Source: UBA1930 sp943368475 (GTDB lineage: Bacteria; Bacteroidota; Bacteroidia; Chitinophagales; Chitinophagaceae). From it: a stretch of 12,462 nucleotides of DNA. This document shows, one piece after another, positions 6,325 to 12,462 of this stretch (the stretch's first letter is position 1; the number at the start of each line of letters is the position of its first letter). The stretch lies in assembly GCA_943368475.1 (NCBI GenBank), contig CALRLF020000103.1, positions 1 through 12,462 of the forward strand, in the 5' to 3' direction. The translations under genes were made by a program, and so were the position numbers. The notes beneath the pieces were generated by a model. It saw nothing but the letters and a program-made list of their open reading frames with translations, was not told the origin of the DNA and did no database searches.

Positions 6325-8766
6325 ATGTACAAGACACTCTTTTTTACTTCTATAGCTATTATAAGTAGCTATTTTGCAGCTGCTCAAACAACTTATTATG
6401 TTGATATTACCCGTGCTGATAATACAGGTGCCGGTACAAGTTGGGCTACAGCTAAAAAAGATTTGCAGGTTGCCATGAATATTGCAACTCCTGGAGACCA
6501 GGTATGGGTAAAGGCAGGTACTTACCTGCCCACCCATGACCCTTTTGCAAACTCTGCCCCAGCTAATAATAGAGACAAAACATTTAATTTAAAAAATGGC
6601 GTAAAAATTTATGGTGGTTTTGCAGGAACAGAAACACAACTTACCCAGAGAAACTGGCAAACAAACGTTACAACACTAAGCGGAGATTTAGGTATAGCAA
6701 ACACACTTACAGATAATGCTTACCATGTTGTAATTGTTGTAAATGTTGGTGGAACTATTTTAGATGGGTTTACCATTACAAAAGGGTATGCTACGGCCCC
6801 AGGGTTATCATCTGTAACCGTAGGTGGTCGAGTAATAGACCGATTTAAAGGTGGTGGTATTTTTAATACCAATTCATCAGCTGGTTTCGCCAATTGTATC
6901 ATCAGGGCAAATAGTGCCGATTGTACAGATACCAATGACGATGCTTGGGGAGCAGGTGTTGTTAATGAAAACTGTGCTTCAGCTTTTGCCAACTGTATTA
7001 TAGATGGCAATTCTTTTCTTACTGGCGGTGCCAGCTTTGGTGTTTTTGGGGCTGGTATGATTATTAATGGAGGAGCATGTACACTCAACAATTGTGCCTT
7101 TATAAATAATACCAGCGGTTCTGGTTTTTTGGATGGATCCAGAGGCGGGGCATTATATATAAATGCCAGTTCCTCCACCATAACCAATTGTGTTTTTTAT
7201 AATAATTCTTCACAAAATGGTGCAGTGATGTGTTGTGGTGGTGCCGATACAAATTTATCTTCCTTTACCAATTGCACTTTTGCAGGTAATACTTCCCCAT
7301 TTGCAGGAACAACATTTTCAGGTTTTGCAAAAATTACATTTAAAAACTGCATTTTATGGAACAATGTTCCAACCATTAATCCGGTGGCAGGAAGAGATGA
7401 AATTTACAGTCAGGATAACAGAGTTGGGTTTCAACCAACTTTCATAAATTGCATTATAAGAGATGCTACTGGTAGTCCATTAGGGGTTGTAAATACAGTG
7501 CTTAACAACTGTATAAATACTAATCCTCTTTTTACAAATCTTGCGGATGCAGATGGTGTAGATAATATTTATATGACAGCCGATGACGGATTGAGGTTGC
7601 AATGCACATCTCCTGCAATTGGTGCAGGAAGCGGTACAATTCCAAACGTAGATATTTTAAATTTACCCCGTACTGTAACCATTGATATTGGTGCTTACGA
7701 AGGAGGACACACCTCAACAGCATTTAATGCAATACCTACAATAAATACTACTATACAACTTTCGCAAAATGTCATTGGTGTTACCAATTATTCAGATTGT
7801 AGTAATCAATTAGTAAGTGTACAATCTGGTGGAATATATAATATAAGTGGTTCAGTAACTGCCAAAGTGTGGATAGAAAGTACACAGCCATCCAGCTTTG
7901 TAAAAAGGCATTACGAAATAACCCCACAGCTAAACACAACAACCGCAAAAGGCAGGGTAACACTTTATTTTAAGCAACAAGATTTTGCCGACTTTAATGC
8001 TGTAAACACAGTAAAACTGCCAACGGGTCCATCTGATGCCGCTGGCATTGCCAATATTCAAATAGAGAAAAGAGGTGGCACAAGTAGTAATGGCACAGGC
8101 ATACCAAATACCTATTCTGGCACCATTCAAACAATAGCAAATGCAGCATTGGCAACATCATGGAATGCTACTGCCGCAAGATGGGAAATTAGCTTTGATG
8201 TAACAGGCTTTGGTGGCTTTTTTGTAAAAACACAGTCTGCTACATTACCATTACGGTTATTAAGTTTTTCTGCTACTCCTATTGTCAGTTGTAATAAGCT
8301 GCAATGGCAAACAGCTAATGAAATACATGCAAAACATTTTGAAATTGAAAAAAGTGTTGATGGTAGTACGTTTTATTTAATTGCTATAAAAGAATCAATT
8401 GGAACGGGAGATTATTTCTATCAGTACAATGATTATTCAATTAGTGCAGGGAAACAATTTTACAGGTTAAAGATGATTGATAATGATGGAAGTTTTTCCT
8501 ATAGTTCAATTGTAACAATTGAAAACAAATCAAAACTTTCATTAAATATTTATCCAAATCCAGTAAAAGATCTCGTATTAATTTCTTCTAATGATGCTTC
8601 ATTAGTTAATACAATGCTTAGGGTTACGGATGCAGGTGGTAGGCTGTTGATACAAGAAGTTATTAATAGCCTCCCCCATCCGTTAAATATTGAAAAATTA
8701 CCTGTAGGCTTTTATCAGTTGCATTTTAGTGATGGGTCAATATTAAAAATGATGAAAGTAAAATAA
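6325..8766 (+). CDS. Large T9SS-exported right-handed beta-helix protein
   Basis: The 813-residue protein has a signal peptide (1-20, AAAQ at the cleavage site) and then TYYVDITRADNTGAGTSWAT, a typical start of pectate-lyase-like parallel beta-helix proteins. Residues about 22-460 form the helix. Coils repeat N-C-x-[IF]-x-x-N, as in NCIIRAN (189-195), NCIIDGN (223-229), NCAFINN (256-262), NCVFYNN (288-294), NCTFAGN (316-322) and NCILWNN (341-347), so Asn and Cys stack along the helix. DILNLPRTVTIDIGAYEGG (443-461) matches the end of choice-of-anchor Q beta-helix proteins. A beta-sandwich region (about 465-635), an Fn3-like domain (about 641-732) and the type A T9SS sorting domain follow (739-813, from SLNIYPNPVKDLVL; ends FSDGSILKMMKVK). 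It should be exported by T9SS and fixed to the cell surface or released. No catalytic acid cluster typical of polysaccharide lyases is obvious, so an adhesive or carbohydrate-binding role is equally possible. Confidence 0.93.
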   Translation: MYKTLFFTSIAIISSYFAAAQTTYYVDITRADNTGAGTSWATAKKDLQVAMNIATPGDQVWVKAGTYLPTHDPFANSAPANNRDKTFNLKNGVKIYGGFAGTETQLTQRNWQTNVTTLSGDLGIANTLTDNAYHVVIVVNVGGTILDGFTITKGYATAPGLSSVTVGGRVIDRFKGGGIFNTNSSAGFANCIIRANSADCTDTNDDAWGAGVVNENCASAFANCIIDGNSFLTGGASFGVFGAGMIINGGACTLNNCAFINNTSGSGFLDGSRGGALYINASSSTITNCVFYNNSSQNGAVMCCGGADTNLSSFTNCTFAGNTSPFAGTTFSGFAKITFKNCILWNNVPTINPVAGRDEIYSQDNRVGFQPTFINCIIRDATGSPLGVVNTVLNNCINTNPLFTNLADADGVDNIYMTADDGLRLQCTSPAIGAGSGTIPNVDILNLPRTVTIDIGAYEGGHTSTAFNAIPTINTTIQLSQNVIGVTNYSDCSNQLVSVQSGGIYNISGSVTAKVWIESTQPSSFVKRHYEITPQLNTTTAKGRVTLYFKQQDFADFNAVNTVKLPTGPSDAAGIANIQIEKRGGTSSNGTGIPNTYSGTIQTIANAALATSWNATAARWEISFDVTGFGGFFVKTQSATLPLRLLSFSATPIVSCNKLQWQTANEIHAKHFEIEKSVDGSTFYLIAIKESIGTGDYFYQYNDYSISAGKQFYRLKMIDNDGSFSYSSIVTIENKSKLSLNIYPNPVKDLVLISSNDASLVNTMLRVTDAGGRLLIQEVINSLPHPLNIEKLPVGFYQLHFSDGSILKMMKVK

Positions 8767-8829
8767 CATTGCTTTTGTTACATTTTTAACAGTTAACCAT
8801 AATGTGGAATAACAGAAACAGTTGAAGCA

Positions 8830-9780
8830 ATGCAAAAGAAATTATCTGATTGGAAGGCAAAAGGAAACTATTTTAACTATAACGGGCATAAAATCTTTTA
8901 TATAAAAGAAGGTTCAGGCCCTGTGCTTACAATTTTTCATGGTTATCCATATAATAGTTTTGATTTTGAGAAAATGTGGGATGAATTAACTGCAAAATTT
9001 ACTGTTGTAGTTCCGGATATACTGGGCATGGGTTTCTCCGATAAGCCGAAGAAGTACCCATACAGTTTTGATGAAATGGCAGATTTTTATACTGCACTAA
9101 TAATAGAGCTCCTCATTACTGAAATACATATTCTTGCACACGGCCTTGGCAACAATGTTGTTCAAGAATTATTGGCAAGAAATGGGGAAAGCAAAAATCC
9201 ATTTTTAATAAAAAGTATTGCATTTTTAAACGGGGGGTTGTTTGCAGATGCGTATAAGCCACAGTTCATTCAAATAATCCTTTACAAATCACCAAAACCA
9301 ATTGGAAGAGTTTTAAGCAGGTTAATACCCAAAAAATGTGTTTCTAATGCTACTGCTGAAGTTTTTGGCTCATACACAAAACCATCTAACGAATTATTAC
9401 AAAGTTTTTGGGAAATCTTTAATTACAATAATGGTAAATCTATCGCTTACTTTATTGGGAGGTTAGTGTTTGAAAAAGAAAAGTATCAGTGCAGATGGAT
9501 TGAAGCAATGCAGGATACAGCCATTCCAATGTGCTTTATTAACGGTCCTAACGACCCTAGCTCTGGTATGCATATGGCTGTCCGGTACAACCAGTTAATA
9601 CCGAATGCGAATATAAAGTTATTAGATGATAACATTGGGCATTGGCCTCAAATAGAGGCACCGCAGCAAGTGCTGAAGGCTCATAAGGATTTTTATTTGA
9701 ATTTACATGATGCGAATAATAAAGAGAATCCATCTTTACAAGATGAACAAATAGCAGAATATTTCTTATACAATTATTGA
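8830..9780 (+). CDS. MEST-like alpha/beta hydrolase lacking the nucleophile
   Basis: The 316-residue cytoplasmic protein has the alpha/beta hydrolase fold: the oxyanion HG motif (IFHGYP, His37-Gly38), VVPDILGMGFSDKP (60-73), an elbow ILAHGLGNNVVQELLAR (101-117), an acid Asp242 in NGPNDPSS, and His271 in NIGHWPQIEAP. From memory it resembles vertebrate MEST (PEG1) and its bacterial relatives over the whole length: HGLGNNVVQELLAR against HDYGDIVAQELLYR, FGSYTKPSNELLQSFWE against FGPYTRPSESELWDMW, LLDDNIGHWPQIEAP against ILDDHISHYPQLEDP. Haloalkane dehalogenases and epoxide hydrolases have Asp in the H-D-x-G elbow, and esterases have Ser. Here the position is Gly105 (codon GGC, 9142-9144), one base from Asp GAC. 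Acid and His remain, so either the enzyme is inactive, the base is an error, or the protein has a non-hydrolytic role. It lies 63 bases after the T9SS gene, with no obvious link to it. Confidence 0.88.
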   Translation: MQKKLSDWKAKGNYFNYNGHKIFYIKEGSGPVLTIFHGYPYNSFDFEKMWDELTAKFTVVVPDILGMGFSDKPKKYPYSFDEMADFYTALIIELLITEIHILAHGLGNNVVQELLARNGESKNPFLIKSIAFLNGGLFADAYKPQFIQIILYKSPKPIGRVLSRLIPKKCVSNATAEVFGSYTKPSNELLQSFWEIFNYNNGKSIAYFIGRLVFEKEKYQCRWIEAMQDTAIPMCFINGPNDPSSGMHMAVRYNQLIPNANIKLLDDNIGHWPQIEAPQQVLKAHKDFYLNLHDANNKENPSLQDEQIAEYFLYNY

Positions 9781-9877
9781 AGGAAACTCAGTGTAAAAAT
9801 CTGAATTTTGAATTAGTGAGAGTTGACAGCAATATTGGCGAGCAATTGAAACTACAAACTTAAAAACCAAATTATAT

Positions 9878-10504
9878 ATGCTAGTACCAGACAAAGACCA
9901 AATATTTCCATTAAAATATTATGAAAGACTTTGCTTTTTAAAAAACATTATAAAAAATCCAAATATTATTGTAGGCGACTATACCTATTATGACGATTTT
10001 GAAATCGTAGAAAATTTTGAGAAAAATGTAAAATATCATTTTGACTTTATTGGCGATAAATTAATTATAGGAAAATTTTGTATGATCGCATCAGGAGTTA
10101 ATTTTATTATGAATGGTGCAAATCATTTGACAAAATCAATCAGTTCATATCCTTTTGCGATTTTCGGGAATGATTGGAAAGATGCCATGGTTGGGAAAAA
10201 TTACCCAACTAAAGGTGACACAATAATTGGAAATGATGTTTGGATTGGACACAACGTAACAATTATGCCAGGTATTCAAATCGGAGATGGTGCTATAATA
10301 GCAACAAATACTACAGTAACAAAAAATGTTGAACCTTATACAATTGTTGGAGGAAACCCGTCTACTTTGATAAAGAAAAGGTTTACAGAACAAGAAATAG
10401 AGAGGCTTTTGGAGATACAATGGTGGAATTGGGACATTGAAAAAATTACTAAAAATGTTCAATACTTAACCGATACCAACATTCACAATTTAATTGAAAA
10501 GTAA
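9878..10504 (+). CDS. vat: Vat/CatB-family xenobiotic O-acetyltransferase (putative streptogramin A resistance)
   Basis: This 208-residue left-handed beta-helix (hexapeptide repeat) enzyme matches the Vat and CatB xenobiotic acetyltransferases in length and motifs: VGDYTYYDD (32-40), KLIIGKFCMIASGVNFIMNG (61-80), the catalytic His83 in NGANH, YPFAIFGNDW (91-100), GDTIIGNDVWIGHNVTIMPG (113-132), VEPYTIVGGNP (151-161) and QWWNW (181-185). From memory it is closer to Vat than CatB in the NGANH and YPF-x-x-FGN-x-W segments. Vat enzymes transfer acetyl from acetyl-CoA to a hydroxyl of streptogramin A (virginiamycin M), which blocks ribosome binding. They act as cytoplasmic trimers. The exact substrate here is inferred; chloramphenicol or another compound is possible. 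The gene lies between a complete hydrolase and the orphan tail of another, so it may be a later arrival. Composition is as AT-rich as the neighbours. The vat symbol marks the family, not an allele. Confidence 0.88.
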   Translation: MLVPDKDQIFPLKYYERLCFLKNIIKNPNIIVGDYTYYDDFEIVENFEKNVKYHFDFIGDKLIIGKFCMIASGVNFIMNGANHLTKSISSYPFAIFGNDWKDAMVGKNYPTKGDTIIGNDVWIGHNVTIMPGIQIGDGAIIATNTTVTKNVEPYTIVGGNPSTLIKKRFTEQEIERLLEIQWWNWDIEKITKNVQYLTDTNIHNLIEK

Positions 10505-10505
10505 A

Positions 10506-10595
10506 GATTGCCAGCATATTGGGCACTTGTCTAAAATAGAAGTATCTCAACGAGTTTTGAAAGCATATAATAATATTTTGAAACAAGCTAAATGA
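10506..10595 (+). pseudogene. Orphan C-terminal tail of a second alpha/beta hydrolase
   Basis: Directly after the acetyltransferase stop, a 29-codon frame reads DCQHIGHLSKIEVSQRVL and then KAYNNILKQAK, ending at TGA 10593-10595. It aligns with the last domain of the neighbouring hydrolase, DDNIGHWPQIEAPQQVLKAH: both have I-G-H with the catalytic His, then I-E, Q-x-V-L-K-A. There is no start codon, and the rest of the gene is absent; upstream in this frame lies the acetyltransferase. It is therefore a truncated remnant. The frame is short, so the case rests on motif order and the shared IGH context. Most likely an earlier hydrolase gene lost its body when the acetyltransferase arrived, or by deletion. 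Confidence 0.72.
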
Positions 10596-10641
10596 TAAAA
10601 GATTATACTATCAAATGATACTATTCAAAGACTACTAAGAA

Positions 10642-11283
10642 ATGAACATCATAAATAATCTTCATCAAAAGAAATTGATAACAATTTTTGTTATCTACCT
10701 CAGATATCTAATTGGTGGTGCTATGGTCTTTTCATCCATTGTAAAAATAAAAGGTGAAAGGTTTACCTCTAAAGATGGAATCAATGAGCCCTTACACAGT
10801 GCCTGGCATTTATTTGAAACCCTTTATCAATCCGGGATTTACTGGCGTTTTTTGGGATGGAGCCAACTACTGGCTGGTATGCTTTTAATGACACAGTTAT
10901 ACTCCGCCTTAGGAGCCGTTGTTATGCTTCCCATTACAATCAACATTTTTGTTATTACCATTTCTTACTATTTCGCTGCTACGCCTGCAATTACATTCCT
11001 TTTATTACTTGCAAATATATTTTTGCTTCTTTGGGAATATGAAAAGCTGATACCCTTGTTTCAATCAACAAAACGTCTCACGAATAATGCACCTTCAGTT
11101 AATCTATCATTTGAAACTGATAAGTTGTGGGTTTATATTGGTATTCTAATATTTATTGTAACTATTCTGCATGTAATCTTTCTTGAAAGAACACCTTTTT
11201 ACTGGTTTTTGACTTGCCTTGTAATAGGAATAAGTGGGTTAATTATATTTTTTAAAACATCATTTTTTAAAAGTAAAACATAA
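10642..11283 (+). CDS. DoxX-like integral membrane protein
   Basis: The 213-residue protein is strongly hydrophobic, with about six predicted membrane helices (near 13-33, 68-87, 90-110, 114-131, 162-180 and 185-204). The opening YLRYLIGGAMVFSSIVKIKG, a helix with an R-x-x-x-G-x-x-x-x-x-S-x-x-K pattern, and the WSQLLAGMLLMT helix resemble Bacteroidota DoxX/MauE-related membrane proteins. These sit in the inner membrane and are variously linked to redox or thiosulfate metabolism; the role of this one is unknown. The C-terminal two helices after a polar loop (about 141-161) extend it beyond the usual four-helix DoxX core of about 130-150 residues. It is followed after only 5 bases by a lipoprotein gene, so the pair is probably one operon. 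The call rests on hydropathy and pattern, not a search. Confidence 0.7.
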   Translation: MNIINNLHQKKLITIFVIYLRYLIGGAMVFSSIVKIKGERFTSKDGINEPLHSAWHLFETLYQSGIYWRFLGWSQLLAGMLLMTQLYSALGAVVMLPITINIFVITISYYFAATPAITFLLLLANIFLLLWEYEKLIPLFQSTKRLTNNAPSVNLSFETDKLWVYIGILIFIVTILHVIFLERTPFYWFLTCLVIGISGLIIFFKTSFFKSKT

Positions 11284-11288
11284 CTAAT

Positions 11289-11744
11289 ATGCAAAAAGTT
11301 AATCTTCTTTATTTAGTACTGGGGGTTAGTATACTTTTTTCCATAACTTCTTGCAATAAGACTTCAGCAGAACCAGAAATTGAATCTAAAACAAGATTAA
11401 TTAGCAAGAGTGGGTGGCAGCTTGAAAAAGATGAAGTGCAAAACGATAGCGGACCAATAACAGATTTGATGATAGGCAGGCCCGCCTGCCGCAAAGATGA
11501 CGTTACTGTCTTCAACACTGACAATTCGATGGAGGTTAATGAAGGGGCGACAAAGTGTGATGCCTTAAACCCGCAAATCTACAGCGTAAGCTCATGGAAT
11601 TTTAGTGACAGCGAAACAAAACTTCAAATAGGCGGTGGTTATACTTATAATATCGAGAAAATTGACAACAACAGTCTTATTCTTTTTTATTCATATAGCA
11701 ATGGCAGCTCAGTGGCGAAAAGGCGTTTAACGTATAAACGCTAA
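11289..11744 (+). CDS. Lipocalin-like lipoprotein
   Basis: The 151-residue product has a signal peptide and lipobox (LFSITSC, Cys22 lipidated), followed by a short acidic linker. The domain from about residue 36 follows the lipocalin-like lipoprotein pattern common in Bacteroidota: SGWQLEKDEV (41-50), ACRKDDVTVFNTDNSMEVNE (66-85), TKCDAL (88-93), SWNFSDSETKLQIGGG (102-117) and a strand-rich C-terminus. Cys67 and Cys90 are placed to form the disulfide typical of this family. It should be a small beta-barrel facing the periplasm or outside, perhaps binding a ligand, which is not identifiable. It starts 5 bases after the DoxX-like gene, so translation is probably coupled. The residues IGRPACR are encoded by a GC-rich palindrome unlike the rest of the gene, so that loop may be an insertion. 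Confidence 0.8.
   Translation: MQKVNLLYLVLGVSILFSITSCNKTSAEPEIESKTRLISKSGWQLEKDEVQNDSGPITDLMIGRPACRKDDVTVFNTDNSMEVNEGATKCDALNPQIYSVSSWNFSDSETKLQIGGGYTYNIEKIDNNSLILFYSYSNGSSVAKRRLTYKR
11475..11490. repeat. Perfect GC-rich palindrome inside a coding region
   Basis: GGCAGGC and GCCTGCC form a perfect 7-bp inverted repeat around CC, with 14 of 16 bases G or C in a very AT-rich gene. It lies in frame within the lipoprotein gene and encodes the loop before Cys67. This looks like a small mobile or REP-type palindrome, or one copy of a genome-wide repeat family, rather than ordinary coding sequence. Confidence 0.6.
11723..11741 (+). terminator. Inverted repeat at the end of the lipoprotein gene
   Basis: GCGTTTA and TAAACGC form a perfect 7-bp stem with a 5-base loop, ending at the last sense codon before the stop 11742-11744. 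No T-run follows, so a classical intrinsic terminator is not supported. It could still be a 3'-end hairpin for the DoxX-lipoprotein operon. Confidence 0.3.
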
Positions 11745-11843
11745 TTAAAATAAGTGTTGTGTAGCTTGGTAATTACCATATCAATCTTTTGCACTCCTTC
11801 AACGTTTTAATAAAGGGATTATTAAGTGCTGTTAAATATTTAA

Positions 11844-12158
11844 ATTAGCAACAGATGCGAAAATGATGGAAAGCTCTTTCTAAATGGAAAAGCGATTACA
11901 ATGAAAATTGACGTCACAAATTTTTGTAGTGCAGATAACGATGACAAGTCAGAATTTACCCAACCGATGGTAGCTTTTGCCGAGTTTGAATCATCTTCAC
12001 CTGAACAACGATACCTAATCTTTTTACAAAAAAGGCCCAACCTTATTTAACGTGTTCCACAACATTAATTAGCAAGCTATTTAGGAATAAAACCTCAATC
12101 GTTAAGCAGATTAACAGCTAGAATTATGGAAAAAGTAAAGACTAAATTTAAATCTTAA
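11844..12158 (+). pseudogene. Crp/Fnr-family regulator remnant with two stop codons
   Basis: One frame runs from just after a stop at 11841-11843 to TAA 12156-12158, broken only by TAA at 12048-12050 and 12066-12068. Reading through gives FAEFESSSPEQRYLIFLQKR, then PNLI, stop, RVPQH, stop, LASYLGIKPQSLSRLTARIM and EKVKTKFKS. This is the C-terminal winged-helix end of Bacteroidota Crp/Fnr proteins: the eRYl-x-fl-x-x-rP-x-Li region, then rVPqh-x-xASYLGI-x-P-x-SLSR, which contains the DNA-recognition helix. The first stop is where Gln is common (CAA to TAA, one change) and the second where Tyr is common. The N-terminal cyclic-nucleotide-binding domain is absent: upstream lies only 100 bases to the lipoprotein gene. 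Residues before about 11967 (NDGKLFLNGKAITMKIDV) are coding-like but not recognised. An ATG at 11901 opens a 49-codon frame, which I judge non-functional. Confidence 0.78.
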
Positions 12159-12241
12159 CTTTAGTGTATTTTTTTAAGTCTATCGCAATCCAACTTTGTA
12201 ATATCGTTTAATAATAAAAAAGATATGCAAAAATAGATTCT

Positions 12242-12462
12242 ATGAATACACCTAAAAAAGCACAAACTGCATTGGAAGACATCAAAGTCAATGTTAAACT
12301 AAAGCTTGCTACGCTTTGGACGAGTTTCATGTTTCTATACATCTATGTTGATTATTTCCATTTATATATGCCAGGATCCCTAAAAGATATTTTGGGGGGA
12401 AAAGTATTTGTATTTGACATTTCATATGTCTTTTTACTGGTAGCTATGATTTTTGCGACCAT
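12242..12462 (+). CDS. DUF6326-like membrane protein, 3' end cut by window
   Basis: The first 73 codons are visible, starting MNTPKKAQTALEDIKVNVKL at ATG 12242; the rest lies beyond the window. A charged N-terminal segment (ALEDIKVNVKLKLATLW) leads into a first membrane helix (about 23-37, TSFMFLYIYVDYFHL). A loop with MPGSLKDILGGKVFVFDIS follows, and then a second helix begins (about 60-73). This layout, especially the LEDIKVNVKLKLATLW start and the YIYVDYFHLYMPG segment, resembles the small multi-helix DUF6326 family of Bacteroidota. The family name is from memory and its function is not known to me. The gene starts 83 bases after the Crp/Fnr remnant; that regulator may once have controlled it. 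Confidence 0.75.
   Translation, partial: MNTPKKAQTALEDIKVNVKLKLATLWTSFMFLYIYVDYFHLYMPGSLKDILGGKVFVFDISYVFLLVAMIFAT

Noticed and set aside
6720..7187. 155-codon minus-strand open frame inside the beta-helix gene
   Set aside because: It is a Pro/Leu/Ala-rich shadow created by the repetitive plus-strand coding sequence.
8764..8780. TAACA/TGTTA hairpin after the T9SS gene as a terminator
   Set aside because: The stem has only 5 AT-rich pairs with a 7-base loop; not above chance in this composition.
10145..10462. 105-codon minus-strand frame within the acetyltransferase
   Set aside because: It is a shadow of a strongly supported enzyme gene, with no domain features.
11840..12040. 66-codon minus-strand frame near the right end
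   Set aside because: The opposite strand reads as a Crp/Fnr remnant, which explains the open frame.
12159..12241. TTTG near 12195 as a Bacteroidota promoter for the last gene
   Set aside because: No matching TAnnTTTG core lies at the expected distance downstream.

Overview
The window comes from an AT-rich Bacteroidota genome, most likely a Chitinophagaceae-type soil or water organism. This is inferred from four things: a cell-surface protein with a type IX secretion (T9SS) C-terminal sorting domain (IYPNP...), many short lipoproteins with Bacteroidota-style lipoboxes, DUF4476 repeats, and A-rich rather than Shine-Dalgarno-like leaders. Every gene I can support is on the + strand.

Region 1 (439-4838) is an envelope cluster. 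It holds a Cys-rich lipoprotein (439-849), a secreted repeat protein (889-1398), an overlapping secreted WD40-type propeller (1388-2428) and a membrane-anchored paralogue of the repeat protein (2549-3307). A decayed gene follows (3308-3738), then a secreted protein made of three DUF4476-like repeats (3768-4838). Region 2 (4888-8766) continues with a small lipoprotein, a secreted protein with YD-like repeats, and a large beta-helix T9SS cargo protein (6325-8766).

Region 3 (8830-10595) holds a MEST-like alpha/beta hydrolase whose nucleophile position is glycine. Next is a Vat/CatB-family xenobiotic acetyltransferase, a putative streptogramin A resistance gene. Immediately after it lies the orphan C-terminal tail of a second alpha/beta hydrolase. 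Region 4 (10642-11744) is a DoxX-like membrane protein and a lipocalin-like lipoprotein 5 bases downstream, probably one operon. The lipoprotein gene contains a perfect GC-rich palindrome. Region 5 (11844-12462) is the wreck of a Crp/Fnr-type regulator with two in-frame stops, then the 5' part of a DUF6326-like membrane protein cut by the window edge.

The most notable theme is gene decay. Three separate remnants (3308-3738, 10506-10595, 11844-12158) and a hydrolase lacking its nucleophile lie among intact, mostly exported proteins. I see no tRNA, rRNA, CRISPR array, transposase or integrase. I found no convincing new multi-gene system. The best candidates for something undescribed are the WD40 protein flanked by two paralogous repeat proteins, and the nucleophile-less hydrolase.
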